From NCBI RefSeq assembly GCF_014837235.1, contig NZ_JACYFT010000001.1, positions 509,688-573,687 on the forward strand: a stretch of 64,000 bases of DNA, given 5' to 3'. A program made the translations under genes and the position numbers. Below, piece by piece: positions 28,284-42,070 of the stretch (positions are counted from its first letter, which is position 1; every line of letters starts with the position of its first letter). Source of the DNA: Limnohabitans radicicola. Its GTDB lineage: Bacteria > Pseudomonadota > Gammaproteobacteria > Burkholderiales > Burkholderiaceae_C. Under the pieces are notes generated by a model, which worked only from the letters and a program-made list of their open reading frames with translations, made no database searches and was not told the origin of the DNA.

Positions 28284-29215
28284 GCCGAAACTCCGGTTGC
28301 GGGTTGCTTGCGGTTCATGACTTCCAGGAACACATCTTCGAGGTCAGGCTGGCGAATTTCCACATCTTCGGCCACCAGGCCCGCCGCGCGGATGGTGGCC
28401 AGGTGGTTTTCGATTTCGAGCGCGTTGTGCACCGGCAACTGAACGATGCGGCCGGTCACACGCGCCATGGCGGCCAGGGCCGCAGGCAGCTCGCCATCGA
28501 GCTTCATGCGCAGCACCTGGCTGGTGGCGGACTTGAGCAGGTCGGAGGTGCGCTCCAAAGCCACCACCTCGCCGCGCTTGAGCATGGCGATGCGGCCGCA
28601 CAGGGCTTCGGCTTCTTCCAGGTAGTGCGTGGTCAGCAGCACGGTATGGCCTTGCTTGTTGAGCTTGGCGATGAACTGCCACAGTGTCTGGCGCAATTCG
28701 ACGTCCACACCTGCAGTGGGCTCATCGAGCACGATCACACGGGGTTTGTGCACCAGGGCCTGCGCCACCAGCACGCGGCGCTTCATGCCGCCCGAGAGTT
28801 GGCGCATGTTGGCGTTGGCTTTGTCGGTCAGGCCCAGGCTGTCGAGCAGCTCGTCGATCCAATCGTCGTTGCCCTTCACACCGAAATAGCCCGACTGGAT
28901 ACGCAGCGATTCACGCACGGTGAAAAACGGGTCAAACACCAGCTCTTGCGGCACCACACCCAGCAGACGGCGGGCGGCGGCGTAGTCGGTCTGCACATCG
29001 TGGCCATGCACCTGCACACGGCCTTCGCTCGCCCGGCTCAAACCGGCCAGGATGCTGATCAGGGTGGTCTTGCCTGCGCCGTTGGGGCCCAGCAGGCCGA
29101 AGAATTCGCCCTCCTGCACCTCCAAAGACACCTGTTTGAGCGCCTGAAACGCAGACGCACCCGCACTGCGGGCAGGGTAGATCTTGGAAACGGATTGGAA
29201 AGAGAGCGCAGACAT
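28280..29215 (-). CDS. ABC exporter ATPase (YadG-like)
   Basis: The 311-residue ATPase powers the adjacent permease. Walker A GPNGAGKTT is at residues 43-51, the ABC signature LSGGMKRR lies near 143, and Walker B VIVLDEPTAGVD follows. A C-terminal extension of about 80 residues matches other exporters of this group. It lies 116 bases after mlaB, and the intervening stretch 29216-29331 holds no gene and no clear promoter. Confidence 0.92.
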   Translation of the reverse strand: MSALSFQSVSKIYPARSAGASAFQALKQVSLEVQEGEFFGLLGPNGAGKTTLISILAGLSRASEGRVQVHGHDVQTDYAAARRLLGVVPQELVFDPFFTVRESLRIQSGYFGVKGNDDWIDELLDSLGLTDKANANMRQLSGGMKRRVLVAQALVHKPRVIVLDEPTAGVDVELRQTLWQFIAKLNKQGHTVLLTTHYLEEAEALCGRIAMLKRGEVVALERTSDLLKSATSQVLRMKLDGELPAALAAMARVTGRIVQLPVHNALEIENHLATIRAAGLVAEDVEIRQPDLEDVFLEVMNRKQPATGVSA

Positions 29216-29331
29216 GAAGGGCCTATTTTAAGTGTTCCATCGGTCTGGGCTGGCAGATGCACGGGGAATTGGCCTGCAAACGGCAAAGCACCTGGACAAT
29301 CCGGCGCTGGCAGAGCCTGTGCCCAGCGAAT

Positions 29332-29607
29332 TCAGTCACCCAAAAGCGCCTTCACCCCATACAAAGCCGCCAACTCCTGCAGCTTGGCTGGTATGTGCCG
29401 GACCTCAAAGGCTTGGCCCAAAGCCAGCGCCTCGCGGCGGCAAGCCAGCAACACCGCGAGCGCCGAAGAGTCGAACTGGGTGAGGGCCGAAGCGTCGAGC
29501 TGCCAGGCCGCACCGACAGGTGCCGCGCGCATGGACTGCACCCACCCGTCCCGGCAGGCTTTGGCCTGGGGGTGCATCAAGGTGGCGGGCAGTTTGAATG
29601 CGGTCAT
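29332..29607 (-). CDS. mlaB: STAS-domain protein MlaB
   Basis: MlaB is the cytoplasmic STAS subunit of the MlaFEDB phospholipid transporter. The 91-residue product has the STAS core with LDASALTQFDSSALAVLL, including the conserved serine of the DSS turn that regulates the ATPase in E. coli. It is last in mlaFEDACB. Sequence is short and divergent, so the assignment relies on context as well as motif. Confidence 0.85.
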   Translation of the reverse strand: MTAFKLPATLMHPQAKACRDGWVQSMRAAPVGAAWQLDASALTQFDSSALAVLLACRREALALGQAFEVRHIPAKLQELAALYGVKALLGD

Positions 29608-29618
29608 GGCGCAGGTGC

Positions 29619-30269
29619 TCAGGATTTTTGCGCGTTGGCCTTGTTGCGCTCGGCCAGGCTGTTGATCAGCGCGTCGATGCCGCCCGCATTGATTTCCTTG
29701 GTGAACTGGCTGCGGTAGTTCTCAATCAGCCAGACACCGAGCACATTCAGGTCAAAAATCATCCAGCCCGCGCCTTCGCCGGGGGTTTTTTCCAAGCGGT
29801 AGTCCAGCTGTATCGGGTCGCCCTTGCCGCGCACCTCAGTGTTGACCACCAGGTTCTTGTCGTCTTGCCCAGGGCGCAGCGGCTTGACCACCACACTCTG
29901 GTCACTGACTTGGCTCAAGGCACCCGAATAGGTGCGCACCAGCAGCAGTTTGAATTCGTCCTGCAGGCGTTTTTGTTGCTCGGGTGTGGCCTTGCGCCAG
30001 GCGGGGCCAGTGGCCAGCGCCGTCATGCGTTTGAAGTTCACATTCGGCATGACTTTGCTGTCGACCAGCTGGATGATCTTGCTGACGTCGCCGTTGCGCA
30101 AAGCCTTGTCGGCCTTGATCGTGTCCAGGGTTTCGGTGCTCATGCGCTTGATGAACGCGTCTGCACTCTCTTCGGCCGCGTGGGCGACACCCATGCCGGT
30201 CATCCCGATCAAGGCCAGGGTCAACAACAAACGGCGGGGCCAGGTGGCCAATGACAATGTATTTTTCAT
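29619..30269 (-). CDS. mlaC: Periplasmic phospholipid-binding protein MlaC
   Basis: MlaC shuttles phospholipids between the outer-membrane MlaA complex and the inner-membrane MlaFEDB transporter. The 216-residue precursor begins with a Sec signal peptide (RRLLLTLALIGMTGMGVAHA). The MlaC/Ttg2D domain follows, including PNVNFKRMTALATGPAWR and the C-terminal GVWLIENYRSQFTKEI. The ATG at 30269 is preferred; the in-frame region upstream does not give a signal peptide. It lies 11 bases before mlaB and 64 after mlaA. Confidence 0.94.
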   Translation of the reverse strand: MKNTLSLATWPRRLLLTLALIGMTGMGVAHAAEESADAFIKRMSTETLDTIKADKALRNGDVSKIIQLVDSKVMPNVNFKRMTALATGPAWRKATPEQQKRLQDEFKLLLVRTYSGALSQVSDQSVVVKPLRPGQDDKNLVVNTEVRGKGDPIQLDYRLEKTPGEGAGWMIFDLNVLGVWLIENYRSQFTKEINAGGIDALINSLAERNKANAQKS

Positions 30270-30333
30270 GCAGCTGACTGTAAAAACAAAATCCGGCTTC
30301 GCACGGATGGAGGTGTGAACATCTGTAACGGTC

Positions 30334-31059
30334 TCACTTGCCGGACAGCTCCGGGTCGTTGTAATCGAAATCGGACGGCGGATTGCCGTCGTAGATGTCA
30401 TTTTCGCGCTTTTGCAAATAGGCATCGCGCACGAAGCTGTAGGGGTCGAGCGAAGCTGCCTTGACTGTGTCGACCGTCTTGAGCAGGCTGGCGCGCAAGT
30501 CCGTGACACGCAGTACGGTCAGGGTGCTGCGCGTGGCCGTATCCCTGACGTTCTGGCTCGGATCGCCCTTGAAGTCGAGCGGCAAAGCCAGACCGTCGCG
30601 CAAAGTGGATGGCCCCAAAATGGGCAGCACCACATAAGGCCCGGAAGGCACACCCCAGTAACCCAGGGTCTGGCCAAAGTCTTCCTTGCGTTTTTCGATG
30701 CCCATCTCGGTCGCGATGTCCAGCACGCCGGCCATGCCAAACACCGAATTGACCGACACGCGCATCAGCGTCTCGGCCGTGGCCTGCCCCTTGAGCTGCA
30801 AAGCACTGTTGGCCATGGACCAGACATCGCTCAGGTTACCCAAAAAGTTGTGCACCCCCGTGCGTGCAAATTTGGGAAGCACCTTGTCGTAAACCTGCGC
30901 CACAGGGCGAACCACGGCGGTATCGACCACATCGTTGAAGGCGTAAATGCGGCGGTTCATGGCCTCCCAGGGGTCACGCGCATCGGCCGCCATCGCGCTG
31001 CACTGCAGGGCCGCCAGCGCAATTGCCAGCCACAGCGAGCGCAGAGTTTGGGAACTCAT
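30334..31059 (-). CDS. mlaA: Outer-membrane phospholipid-removal protein MlaA (VacJ)
   Basis: MlaA extracts misplaced phospholipids from the outer leaflet of the outer membrane. The 241-residue product has the family core DPWEAMNRRIYAFNDVVD and the LGYWGVPSGPYVVLPILGPST block. The N-terminus is a signal peptide with a single cysteine (C20), but the residues ahead of it (ALQC) do not fit a lipobox, so it may be cleaved by signal peptidase I after AMA rather than lipidated. The ATG overlaps the mlaD stop by four bases. Confidence 0.94.
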   Translation of the reverse strand: MSSQTLRSLWLAIALAALQCSAMAADARDPWEAMNRRIYAFNDVVDTAVVRPVAQVYDKVLPKFARTGVHNFLGNLSDVWSMANSALQLKGQATAETLMRVSVNSVFGMAGVLDIATEMGIEKRKEDFGQTLGYWGVPSGPYVVLPILGPSTLRDGLALPLDFKGDPSQNVRDTATRSTLTVLRVTDLRASLLKTVDTVKAASLDPYSFVRDAYLQKRENDIYDGNPPSDFDYNDPELSGK

Positions 31060-31538
31060 GGCTTGCCGCCTTCCGACTTGGCAGGCTCGGCGGCCTTGCT
31101 GTACAGGAACTGGCTGATCAGGTTTTCAAGCACGATGGCCGACTGGGTCGAGCCAATGCGGTCACCCGCAGCGAGGTTTTTTTCATCCGCACCGGGCACG
31201 ATGCCCACATACTGCTCGCCGAGCAAACCGCTGGTCAGGATGGACAGCGAGCTGTCTTTGGGGAATTCGTTTTTGGATTGCAGCGCCAGAGTCACCTGCG
31301 CCTGAAAGGACTCGCCGTCGAACACGATCTGTTTGACGCGGCCGACCACCACGCCCGCGCTTTTGACCGCCGCACCGGTCTTGAGGCCGCCAATGTTGTC
31401 GAACTTGGCCGTGACTTCGTAGTCCTTGCTGAAACTCATTTGCAGCAGGTTGGCCGACTTGAGGGCCAGGAACAACACCGCCACCGCACCCAGCAACACA
31501 AACAAACCCACCCAGACATCATTTTTGGAACGTTGCAT
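31056..31538 (-). CDS. mlaD: MCE-domain protein MlaD
   Basis: MlaD is the hexameric MCE subunit that forms a periplasmic ring of the MlaFEDB transporter. The 160-residue product has an N-terminal membrane helix (VGLFVLLGAVAVLFLALKSANL) and one MCE domain. GLKTGAAVKSAGVVVGRVKQI and the GLLGEQYVGIVPG segment are typical. Overlapping starts and stops link it with mlaA. Confidence 0.95.
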   Translation of the reverse strand: MQRSKNDVWVGLFVLLGAVAVLFLALKSANLLQMSFSKDYEVTAKFDNIGGLKTGAAVKSAGVVVGRVKQIVFDGESFQAQVTLALQSKNEFPKDSSLSILTSGLLGEQYVGIVPGADEKNLAAGDRIGSTQSAIVLENLISQFLYSKAAEPAKSEGGKP

Positions 31539-31553
31539 GGCAATCCCTCTTCT

Positions 31554-32342
31554 TCAAATACTGAACATCATCGTGGTCAAGATGAAATCCAGACCCAGAA
31601 CCGACAAGGAAGACACGACCACACTGCGGGTGGTGGCACTGGCCACACCCTCGGGTGTCGGCTGCGCCACATAGCCTTGCAGCAGCGCGATGAACGTGAC
31701 CGCCACGCCAAACACCACGCTCTTGACCATGCCGTTGCCCACGTCCTTCCAGACATCGACACCACTTTGCATCTGGCTCCAGAAGGAGCCCGAATCCACA
31801 CCGATCAGCAACACGCCAACGGCGTAGCCCCCCAGGATGCCCACCGCACTGAACACGGCCGTGAGCAGCGGCAAGGCGATCACGCCGCCCACAAAACGCG
31901 GTGCCAGGATGCGCTGCACCGGGTCCACGGCCATCATCTCGAGCGCCGTGAGCTGCTCACCGGCCCGCATGAGACCGATCTCGGCCGTGAGCGACGCACC
32001 CGCGCGTCCCGCAAACAGCAAAGCGGCCACCACCGGACCCAACTCGCGCACCAGGCTCAGTGCCACCAAGAGGCCCAAAGCTTCGGCCGAGCCGTAGCGC
32101 TGCAGCGTGTAGTAGCCCTGCAAGCCCAGCACAAAACCGACAAACAACCCCGAGACGGTGATGATGGCCAGCGAATAATTGCCCAAAAAATGCACCTGGT
32201 CGCGCACCAAACCAAAGCGGCGCAGCGCCGTGCCTGACATGACCAGCAGTCGGATGAACAGACGCGCGCCATAGCCCCAGTCGGCCAAGGCCTGGCGCGT
32301 CATGGCACCGAGCGCGGCCAGCCAATCGATCAGCCGGTTCAT
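31554..32342 (-). CDS. mlaE: Phospholipid transporter permease MlaE
   Basis: MlaE is the inner-membrane permease of the MlaFEDB transporter. The 262-residue protein has several membrane helices. It carries the family motifs LGPVVAALLFAGRAGASLTAEIG and MRAGEQLTALEMMAVDPV, which face MlaF, and the AVKSVVFGVAVTFIALLQGY-like C-terminal block. The ATG overlaps the mlaF stop by four bases. Confidence 0.96.
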   Translation of the reverse strand: MNRLIDWLAALGAMTRQALADWGYGARLFIRLLVMSGTALRRFGLVRDQVHFLGNYSLAIITVSGLFVGFVLGLQGYYTLQRYGSAEALGLLVALSLVRELGPVVAALLFAGRAGASLTAEIGLMRAGEQLTALEMMAVDPVQRILAPRFVGGVIALPLLTAVFSAVGILGGYAVGVLLIGVDSGSFWSQMQSGVDVWKDVGNGMVKSVVFGVAVTFIALLQGYVAQPTPEGVASATTRSVVVSSLSVLGLDFILTTMMFSI

Positions 32343-33154
32343 GCCGGCCTCCTGTCGTAATCCTGCGCCACCGTGGGTGCCGGGTAATGGAAGGGCACGG
32401 GTCCATCGCTCAGGGCATGGACGAACTGGTGGATCAAGGGATCGGTGCTGGCGCGCAGCTCGGCCGGCGAGCCTTGCGCCGCCACAGCACCGTTGGCCAG
32501 CACCACCACATGGTCGGCGATCTCGAAGGTCTCGGTGATGTCGTGCGACACGATCACGCTGGTGATGCCCAGGCTGTCGTTCAAGCGGCGGATCAGGCGC
32601 GCGGCCGTGCCCAGCGAGATCGGGTCGAGCCCGGCAAAAGGCTCGTCGTACATGATGAGGTCCGGGTCGAGCGCAATGGCCCGTGCCAGTGCCACACGGC
32701 GGCTCATGCCACCGGAGATTTCAGAGGGCTTGAGGTCGCGCGCACCGCGCAAGCCCACGGCGTCGAGCTTCATGAGCACAATGTCGCGCACCATGTCTTC
32801 GGGCAGGTCGGTGTGCTCGCGCAAGGGAAAAGCCACGTTGTCGAACACGCTGATGTCAGTGAACAAGGCGCCGAACTGGAACAACATGCCCATGCGTCGG
32901 CGGGCCGCGTACAACGCGGTCTGCTGCATGGTGGTCACGTCCTCACCATCAAAGCGCACCTGGCCTTGTTGGGCTCGGATTTGACCGCCGATCAGGCGCA
33001 GCACGGTGGTCTTGCCACCACCCGACACGCCCATCAGGGCCGTGACCTTGCCACGCGGCACGCCAAAGCTGACATCGCGCAAGATGACCCGTTCACCGTA
33101 ACCGAAGGTCAGATGATCGAGCTCGACAAGGAATGGACTGGCGTGGGTGGTCAT
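32339..33154 (-). CDS. mlaF: Phospholipid transporter ATPase MlaF
   Basis: MlaF powers the MlaFEDB phospholipid transporter. The 271-residue ATPase has Walker A GVSGGGKTT at 42-50, the signature ISGGMSRRVALARA and Walker B LIMYDEPFAGLDPI. The ATG at 33154 is the best start; a TTG three codons upstream is less likely. It heads the mla operon. Remarkably, the stem of a terminator-like hairpin ends only 7 bases upstream of the ATG, leaving no room for a Shine-Dalgarno sequence. Confidence 0.95.
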   Translation of the reverse strand: MTTHASPFLVELDHLTFGYGERVILRDVSFGVPRGKVTALMGVSGGGKTTVLRLIGGQIRAQQGQVRFDGEDVTTMQQTALYAARRRMGMLFQFGALFTDISVFDNVAFPLREHTDLPEDMVRDIVLMKLDAVGLRGARDLKPSEISGGMSRRVALARAIALDPDLIMYDEPFAGLDPISLGTAARLIRRLNDSLGITSVIVSHDITETFEIADHVVVLANGAVAAQGSPAELRASTDPLIHQFVHALSDGPVPFHYPAPTVAQDYDRRPA

Positions 33155-33161
33155 GAAAAAC

Positions 33162-33184
33162 AAGAGCCGGGGAAACCGGCTCTT
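33162..33184 (-). terminator. Terminator-like hairpin between gltD and mlaF
   Basis: AAGAGCCGG and CCGGCTCTT form a perfect 9-bp stem with a 5-base loop. On the minus strand it is followed by GTTTTTC and then the mlaF ATG. It looks like the intrinsic terminator of gltBD, but its T-run touches the next start codon. Confidence 0.7.
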
Positions 33185-33189
33185 GCGAT

Positions 33190-33219
33190 GTTATGCGACC
33201 AAGATGAACAGGATGTAAA
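33190..33219 (-). promoter_or_regulatory. Possible mla operon promoter
   Basis: TTTACA (33214-33219) and CATAAC (33190-33195) are 18 bases apart on the minus strand, matching five and four of six consensus bases. Transcription would begin at about 33183, that is, at the base of the hairpin that abuts mlaF. Confidence 0.4.
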
Positions 33220-33226
33220 CCTTGGT

Positions 33227-33249
33227 GTTCTAGGGATTTTACCTAGAAC
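33227..33249 (-). repeat. Inverted repeat just after gltD
   Basis: GTTCTAGG and CCTAGAAC form a perfect 8-bp stem around a 7-base AT-rich loop, 9 bases after the gltD stop. It lacks a T-run. It could stabilise the gltBD mRNA or act as an operator for the downstream promoter. Confidence 0.45.
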
Positions 33250-33258
33250 CAAAAACCC

Positions 33259-34740
<1,482 letters not shown>

Positions 34741-34769
34741 GATGTTTCCTTCGATTCTTGACGTTGGGC

Positions 34770-39464
<4,695 letters not shown>

Positions 39465-39497
39465 GGCGCACTCCTAGGGTTTTTACGCAGGGAAACG

Positions 39498-39526
39498 AGT
39501 TTAATGCACTGCAGCAACCATGCCAA
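39498..39526 (-). promoter_or_regulatory. gltBD promoter (sigma-70 type)
   Basis: On the minus strand TTGGCA (39521-39526) and TAAACT (39498-39503) are separated by exactly 17 bases and match five and four of six consensus bases. The start of transcription would lie about 30 bases ahead of the gltB ATG, which has a good ribosome site (AGGAG). The -35 box ends 3 bp from the palindrome of the transposase element. Confidence 0.6.
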
Positions 39527-39529
39527 GAT

Positions 39530-39558
39530 AATTAATTGGGGTCAGATCCCAATTAATT
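39530..39558. repeat. Left terminal palindrome of the RAYT element
   Basis: An 11-bp perfect stem (AATTAATTGGG with CCCAATTAATT) encloses the 7-base loop GTCAGAT. It is AT-rich compared with the surroundings and lies 3 bp beyond the gltB -35 box. Confidence 0.8.
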
Positions 39559-39596
39559 CAGCCTTTATCCTGATCGCAAATTAATTGGGGACAGAT

Positions 39597-40292
39597 TTAA
39601 TCAACCGTCTTTTTGAAAGGCCGCCCTGCCTTGCGAGGCGCCAGACGCCGTGTGGTGGACTGCTGCAACTCCTCGACGAACCCGGGGGAGCCCAGCGCCC
39701 AGCCCGACAGTGCGCTGCGGGTGAGTTGGTCCTTGTCGGCCTGCGCCAGTCCGCTCTGCACCCACTCGGCATAAGCCGCCTCACGGGCAAAGGGGGTGTT
39801 GCCCAAGCCCCAAAACAGGGCGTGCGGCGTCACCAATTTGTCGCTCACCTGTCCAATACAGTGCCGATGGCTGGACCATTTGAAGTCTGCAGCTTGCGCC
39901 ACCATGCCCGCCCGCACCGGGTTCAGGTCGATGTAGGCCATGCAAGCCAAAAGATAGCGCTCACTCTCAATGAGGTTGCTGCGGTAACGGCCCTCCCACA
40001 ACGTACCCGTGCGGTGGTGACGCAGATTGAAGTAACGGACATAGGCGCGGCCCACCGCCTGCATCATCTGTGGCAATCCATCGTCGGTTTCGGGCGTGAC
40101 CAGCAGATGGAAGTGGTTGTCCATGACCACATACGAATGGATGGCCACCTTGAAGGTCTGTGCATGCTCTTGCCACAGCGCCAGCAAACGCTCACGATCG
40201 ACATCGTCGCGCACGATCGCCTGGCGGTCATTGCCGCGCTGGATGACGTGGTGCGGGTAAGCGGCAACGGTGAGGCGGGGTTGGCGGGCCAT
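39597..40292 (-). CDS. REP-associated tyrosine transposase (Y1_Tnp / RAYT family)
   Basis: This is a single-strand DNA transposase of the HUH superfamily. The 231-residue product starts MARQPRLTVAAYPHHVIQRG. The metal-binding HUH motif is HFHLL (in VVMDNHFHLLVTPE). The RAYT-typical AYVRYFNLRHHRTGTLWEGR segment carries the candidate catalytic tyrosine, and ACMAYIDLNPVRAGMV follows. The C-terminus is basic. A much longer frame would extend upstream through the AtuA gene on the other strand and is not real. It is intact, with no stop codons or frameshifts. Confidence 0.88.
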   Translation of the reverse strand: MARQPRLTVAAYPHHVIQRGNDRQAIVRDDVDRERLLALWQEHAQTFKVAIHSYVVMDNHFHLLVTPETDDGLPQMMQAVGRAYVRYFNLRHHRTGTLWEGRYRSNLIESERYLLACMAYIDLNPVRAGMVAQAADFKWSSHRHCIGQVSDKLVTPHALFWGLGNTPFAREAAYAEWVQSGLAQADKDQLTRSALSGWALGSPGFVEELQQSTTRRLAPRKAGRPFKKTVD

Positions 40293-40322
40293 GTGCAAAT
40301 TGGGCAGAGAGTGTCCCAGTTT

Positions 40323-40343
40323 AATTGGGATCTGACCCCAATT
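40323..40343. repeat. Right terminal palindrome of the RAYT element
   Basis: AATTGGG and CCCAATT form a 7-bp stem with loop ATCTGAC, the inverse of the left loop. It ends 27 bp before the ATG of the AtuA-family gene. Confidence 0.75.
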
Positions 40344-40370
40344 GATGCCAACGCCACCATAATGCCCATC

Positions 40371-41738
40371 ATGAACACGCAAGCCCCCACTTTGCGCATC
40401 GGCACCGGCGCAGGTTATGCCGGTGACCGCATTCCACCGGCCGTAGAGCTGGCCGAAAAGGGCCAACTGGACTACCTGGTCTTTGAATGCCTGGCCGAGC
40501 GCACGATCGCGTTGGCGCAGCTCGAACGCAGCCAGCAGCCCGAGCGCGGTTTTGACCCGATGCTGGCCGAACGGATGCGCGCCGTGCTGGCCCCCTGCAT
40601 GGCCCACGGCACCCGCATCATCAGCAACATGGGCGCAGCCAACCCCCTGCAGGCCGGGCATGCGGTGTTGGCCATCGCCCGCGAACTGGGCCTGCCCCAG
40701 GTCAAGGTGGCGGTGGTGCTGGGCGACGATGTGCTGGCCCACTTGCAGGCGGACGGTCTGTCGCTGCCCGTGCTCGAATCCGATCAAAGCCTGGCCGACT
40801 TCGCGCCGCAACTGATTTCGGCCAACGCCTACCTGGGCGCTGAGGCCCTGCTGCCCGCTTTGCAGTCCGATGCGCAGGTCATCATCACCGGCCGTGTGGC
40901 CGACCCTGCCCTCTTCCTCGCGCCGCTGGTGCACCACTTTGGCTGGGCCTTGGACGACTGGCCGCGTCTGGGCAAAGGCGTGCTGGTCGGGCATTTGCTC
41001 GAGTGCGCGGCGCAGATCACGGGTGGCTACTTTGCCGATCCAGGTTTCAAGGACGTGCCCGGCCTGGCCCGGCTGGGCTTTCCACTGGCCGAAGTCAGCG
41101 CCTCGGGCGACGCCGTCATCACCCAAGTGGCGGGCTCGGGCGGCTGCGTCACGGTGGCCACCTGCACCGAGCAGCTGCTGTATGAAATCGAAAACCCCGC
41201 ACGCTACCTGCAGCCTGATGTGGTGGCCGACTTCTCGCAAGTGCAATTGCAGCAGGTCGGCCCCAACCGTGTGCAGGTCACGGGCGGCGGCGGCTGCCCA
41301 CGCACCGACACGCTGAAGGTCACCGTGGGCTACCGCGACGGCTACATCGGCGAAGGGCAAATCTCTTACGCAGGCCCGGGCGCACAGGCGCGTGGGCAAC
41401 TCGCGCTCGACCTGGTGCGCGCACGGCTGGCCGATGCGGGCTACAACAACGGCGAAGGCCGCTACGACCTGATCGGCGTCAACGCCATCTTCGGTCATGA
41501 CGCGGGCGCCGCGACACTGCAGCCTGCCGAAGTGCGCGCCCGCGTGGCCCTGCGCGTGCCCACACTGCGTCAGGCCCAGCATGTGGCACACGAGGTCGAA
41601 GCGCTTTACCTCAACGGCCCGGCAGGCGGCGGTGGCGCCACCCGCTCGGTGCGCGAAGTGATTGCCGCAGCATCTGTGCTGATGCCGCGTGAAGCTGTGC
41701 ACACCCACACGGTTCTGCTCAACGCGGAAGGACTCTGA
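40371..41738 (+). CDS. AtuA / DUF1446-family protein
   Basis: Proteins of this family are linked to catabolism of acyclic terpenes and other branched compounds, but the reaction is not established. The 455-residue product has the N-terminal LRIGTGAGYAGDRIPPAVELAEKG block, VFECLAERTIALAQ, the ISNMGAANPLQA motif and VIITGRVADPALFLAPL. A C-terminal GPAGGGGATRSVREVI segment completes it. The ATG at 40371 (or 40362) has no visible Shine-Dalgarno sequence; the RAYT element ends just upstream. It is followed by its small partner and a Bug protein. Confidence 0.88.
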   Translation: MNTQAPTLRIGTGAGYAGDRIPPAVELAEKGQLDYLVFECLAERTIALAQLERSQQPERGFDPMLAERMRAVLAPCMAHGTRIISNMGAANPLQAGHAVLAIARELGLPQVKVAVVLGDDVLAHLQADGLSLPVLESDQSLADFAPQLISANAYLGAEALLPALQSDAQVIITGRVADPALFLAPLVHHFGWALDDWPRLGKGVLVGHLLECAAQITGGYFADPGFKDVPGLARLGFPLAEVSASGDAVITQVAGSGGCVTVATCTEQLLYEIENPARYLQPDVVADFSQVQLQQVGPNRVQVTGGGGCPRTDTLKVTVGYRDGYIGEGQISYAGPGAQARGQLALDLVRARLADAGYNNGEGRYDLIGVNAIFGHDAGAATLQPAEVRARVALRVPTLRQAQHVAHEVEALYLNGPAGGGGATRSVREVIAAASVLMPREAVHTHTVLLNAEGL

Positions 41739-41739
41739 C

Positions 41740-42042
41740 ATGCTGCTGAGCGACATCGCCCACACCCGCACCGGAGACAAAGGCAACCGCTCGACCCTCT
41801 CGGTCATCGCCTACGACAAAAAAGACTTTGCCCTGCTGGAAAAACACCTCACAACCGAGCGGGTGCGGCAACACTACGCTGGCATCGTGCACGGCCCAGT
41901 CGAGCGCTACAGCTTGCCGCAACTGGGTGCACTCAACTTCGTGATGCACCAGGCCCTGGGCGGCGGCGTGACCCGCTCGCTGGCCCTGGACGCCCACGGG
42001 AAATGCCTGAGTGCCAAACTGCTGAGCCTTGTGATTGAATAA
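41740..42042 (+). CDS. Small AtuA-associated protein
   Basis: The 100-residue protein matches the small partner that normally follows or is fused to DUF1446/AtuA proteins. Visible features are the LSDIAHTRTGDKGNRSTLSVIAYD start and the GALNFVMHQALGGGVTRSLALDAHGK segment. It begins 1 base after the AtuA stop, so the two are co-translated. The specific role is unknown; association with terpene or branched-chain catabolism is from family context. Confidence 0.85.
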   Translation: MLLSDIAHTRTGDKGNRSTLSVIAYDKKDFALLEKHLTTERVRQHYAGIVHGPVERYSLPQLGALNFVMHQALGGGVTRSLALDAHGKCLSAKLLSLVIE

Positions 42043-42070
42043 GCTCAAACCTTTGAATCAGGAACCTCAC

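Larger units (their letters stand above)
39530..40343 (-). mobile_element. RAYT / IS200-like element with palindromic ends in inverted orientation
   Basis: The element carries one Y1 transposase gene and is bounded by matching palindromes. The left end (39530-39558) has arms AATTAATTGGG and CCCAATTAATT around GTCAGAT. The right end (40323-40343) has AATTGGG and CCCAATT around ATCTGAC, the reverse complement of the left loop. A further half-copy of the TTAATTGGGG box occurs at 39581-39590. No target-site duplication is evident, as expected for this family. The exact ends are inferred from the palindromes. Confidence 0.75.

Noticed and set aside
39597..41807. A 736-codon minus-strand frame joining the transposase to the region opposite the AtuA gene
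   Set aside because: Only the last 231 codons match the RAYT family. The rest is antisense to the AtuA gene, which has clear motifs.
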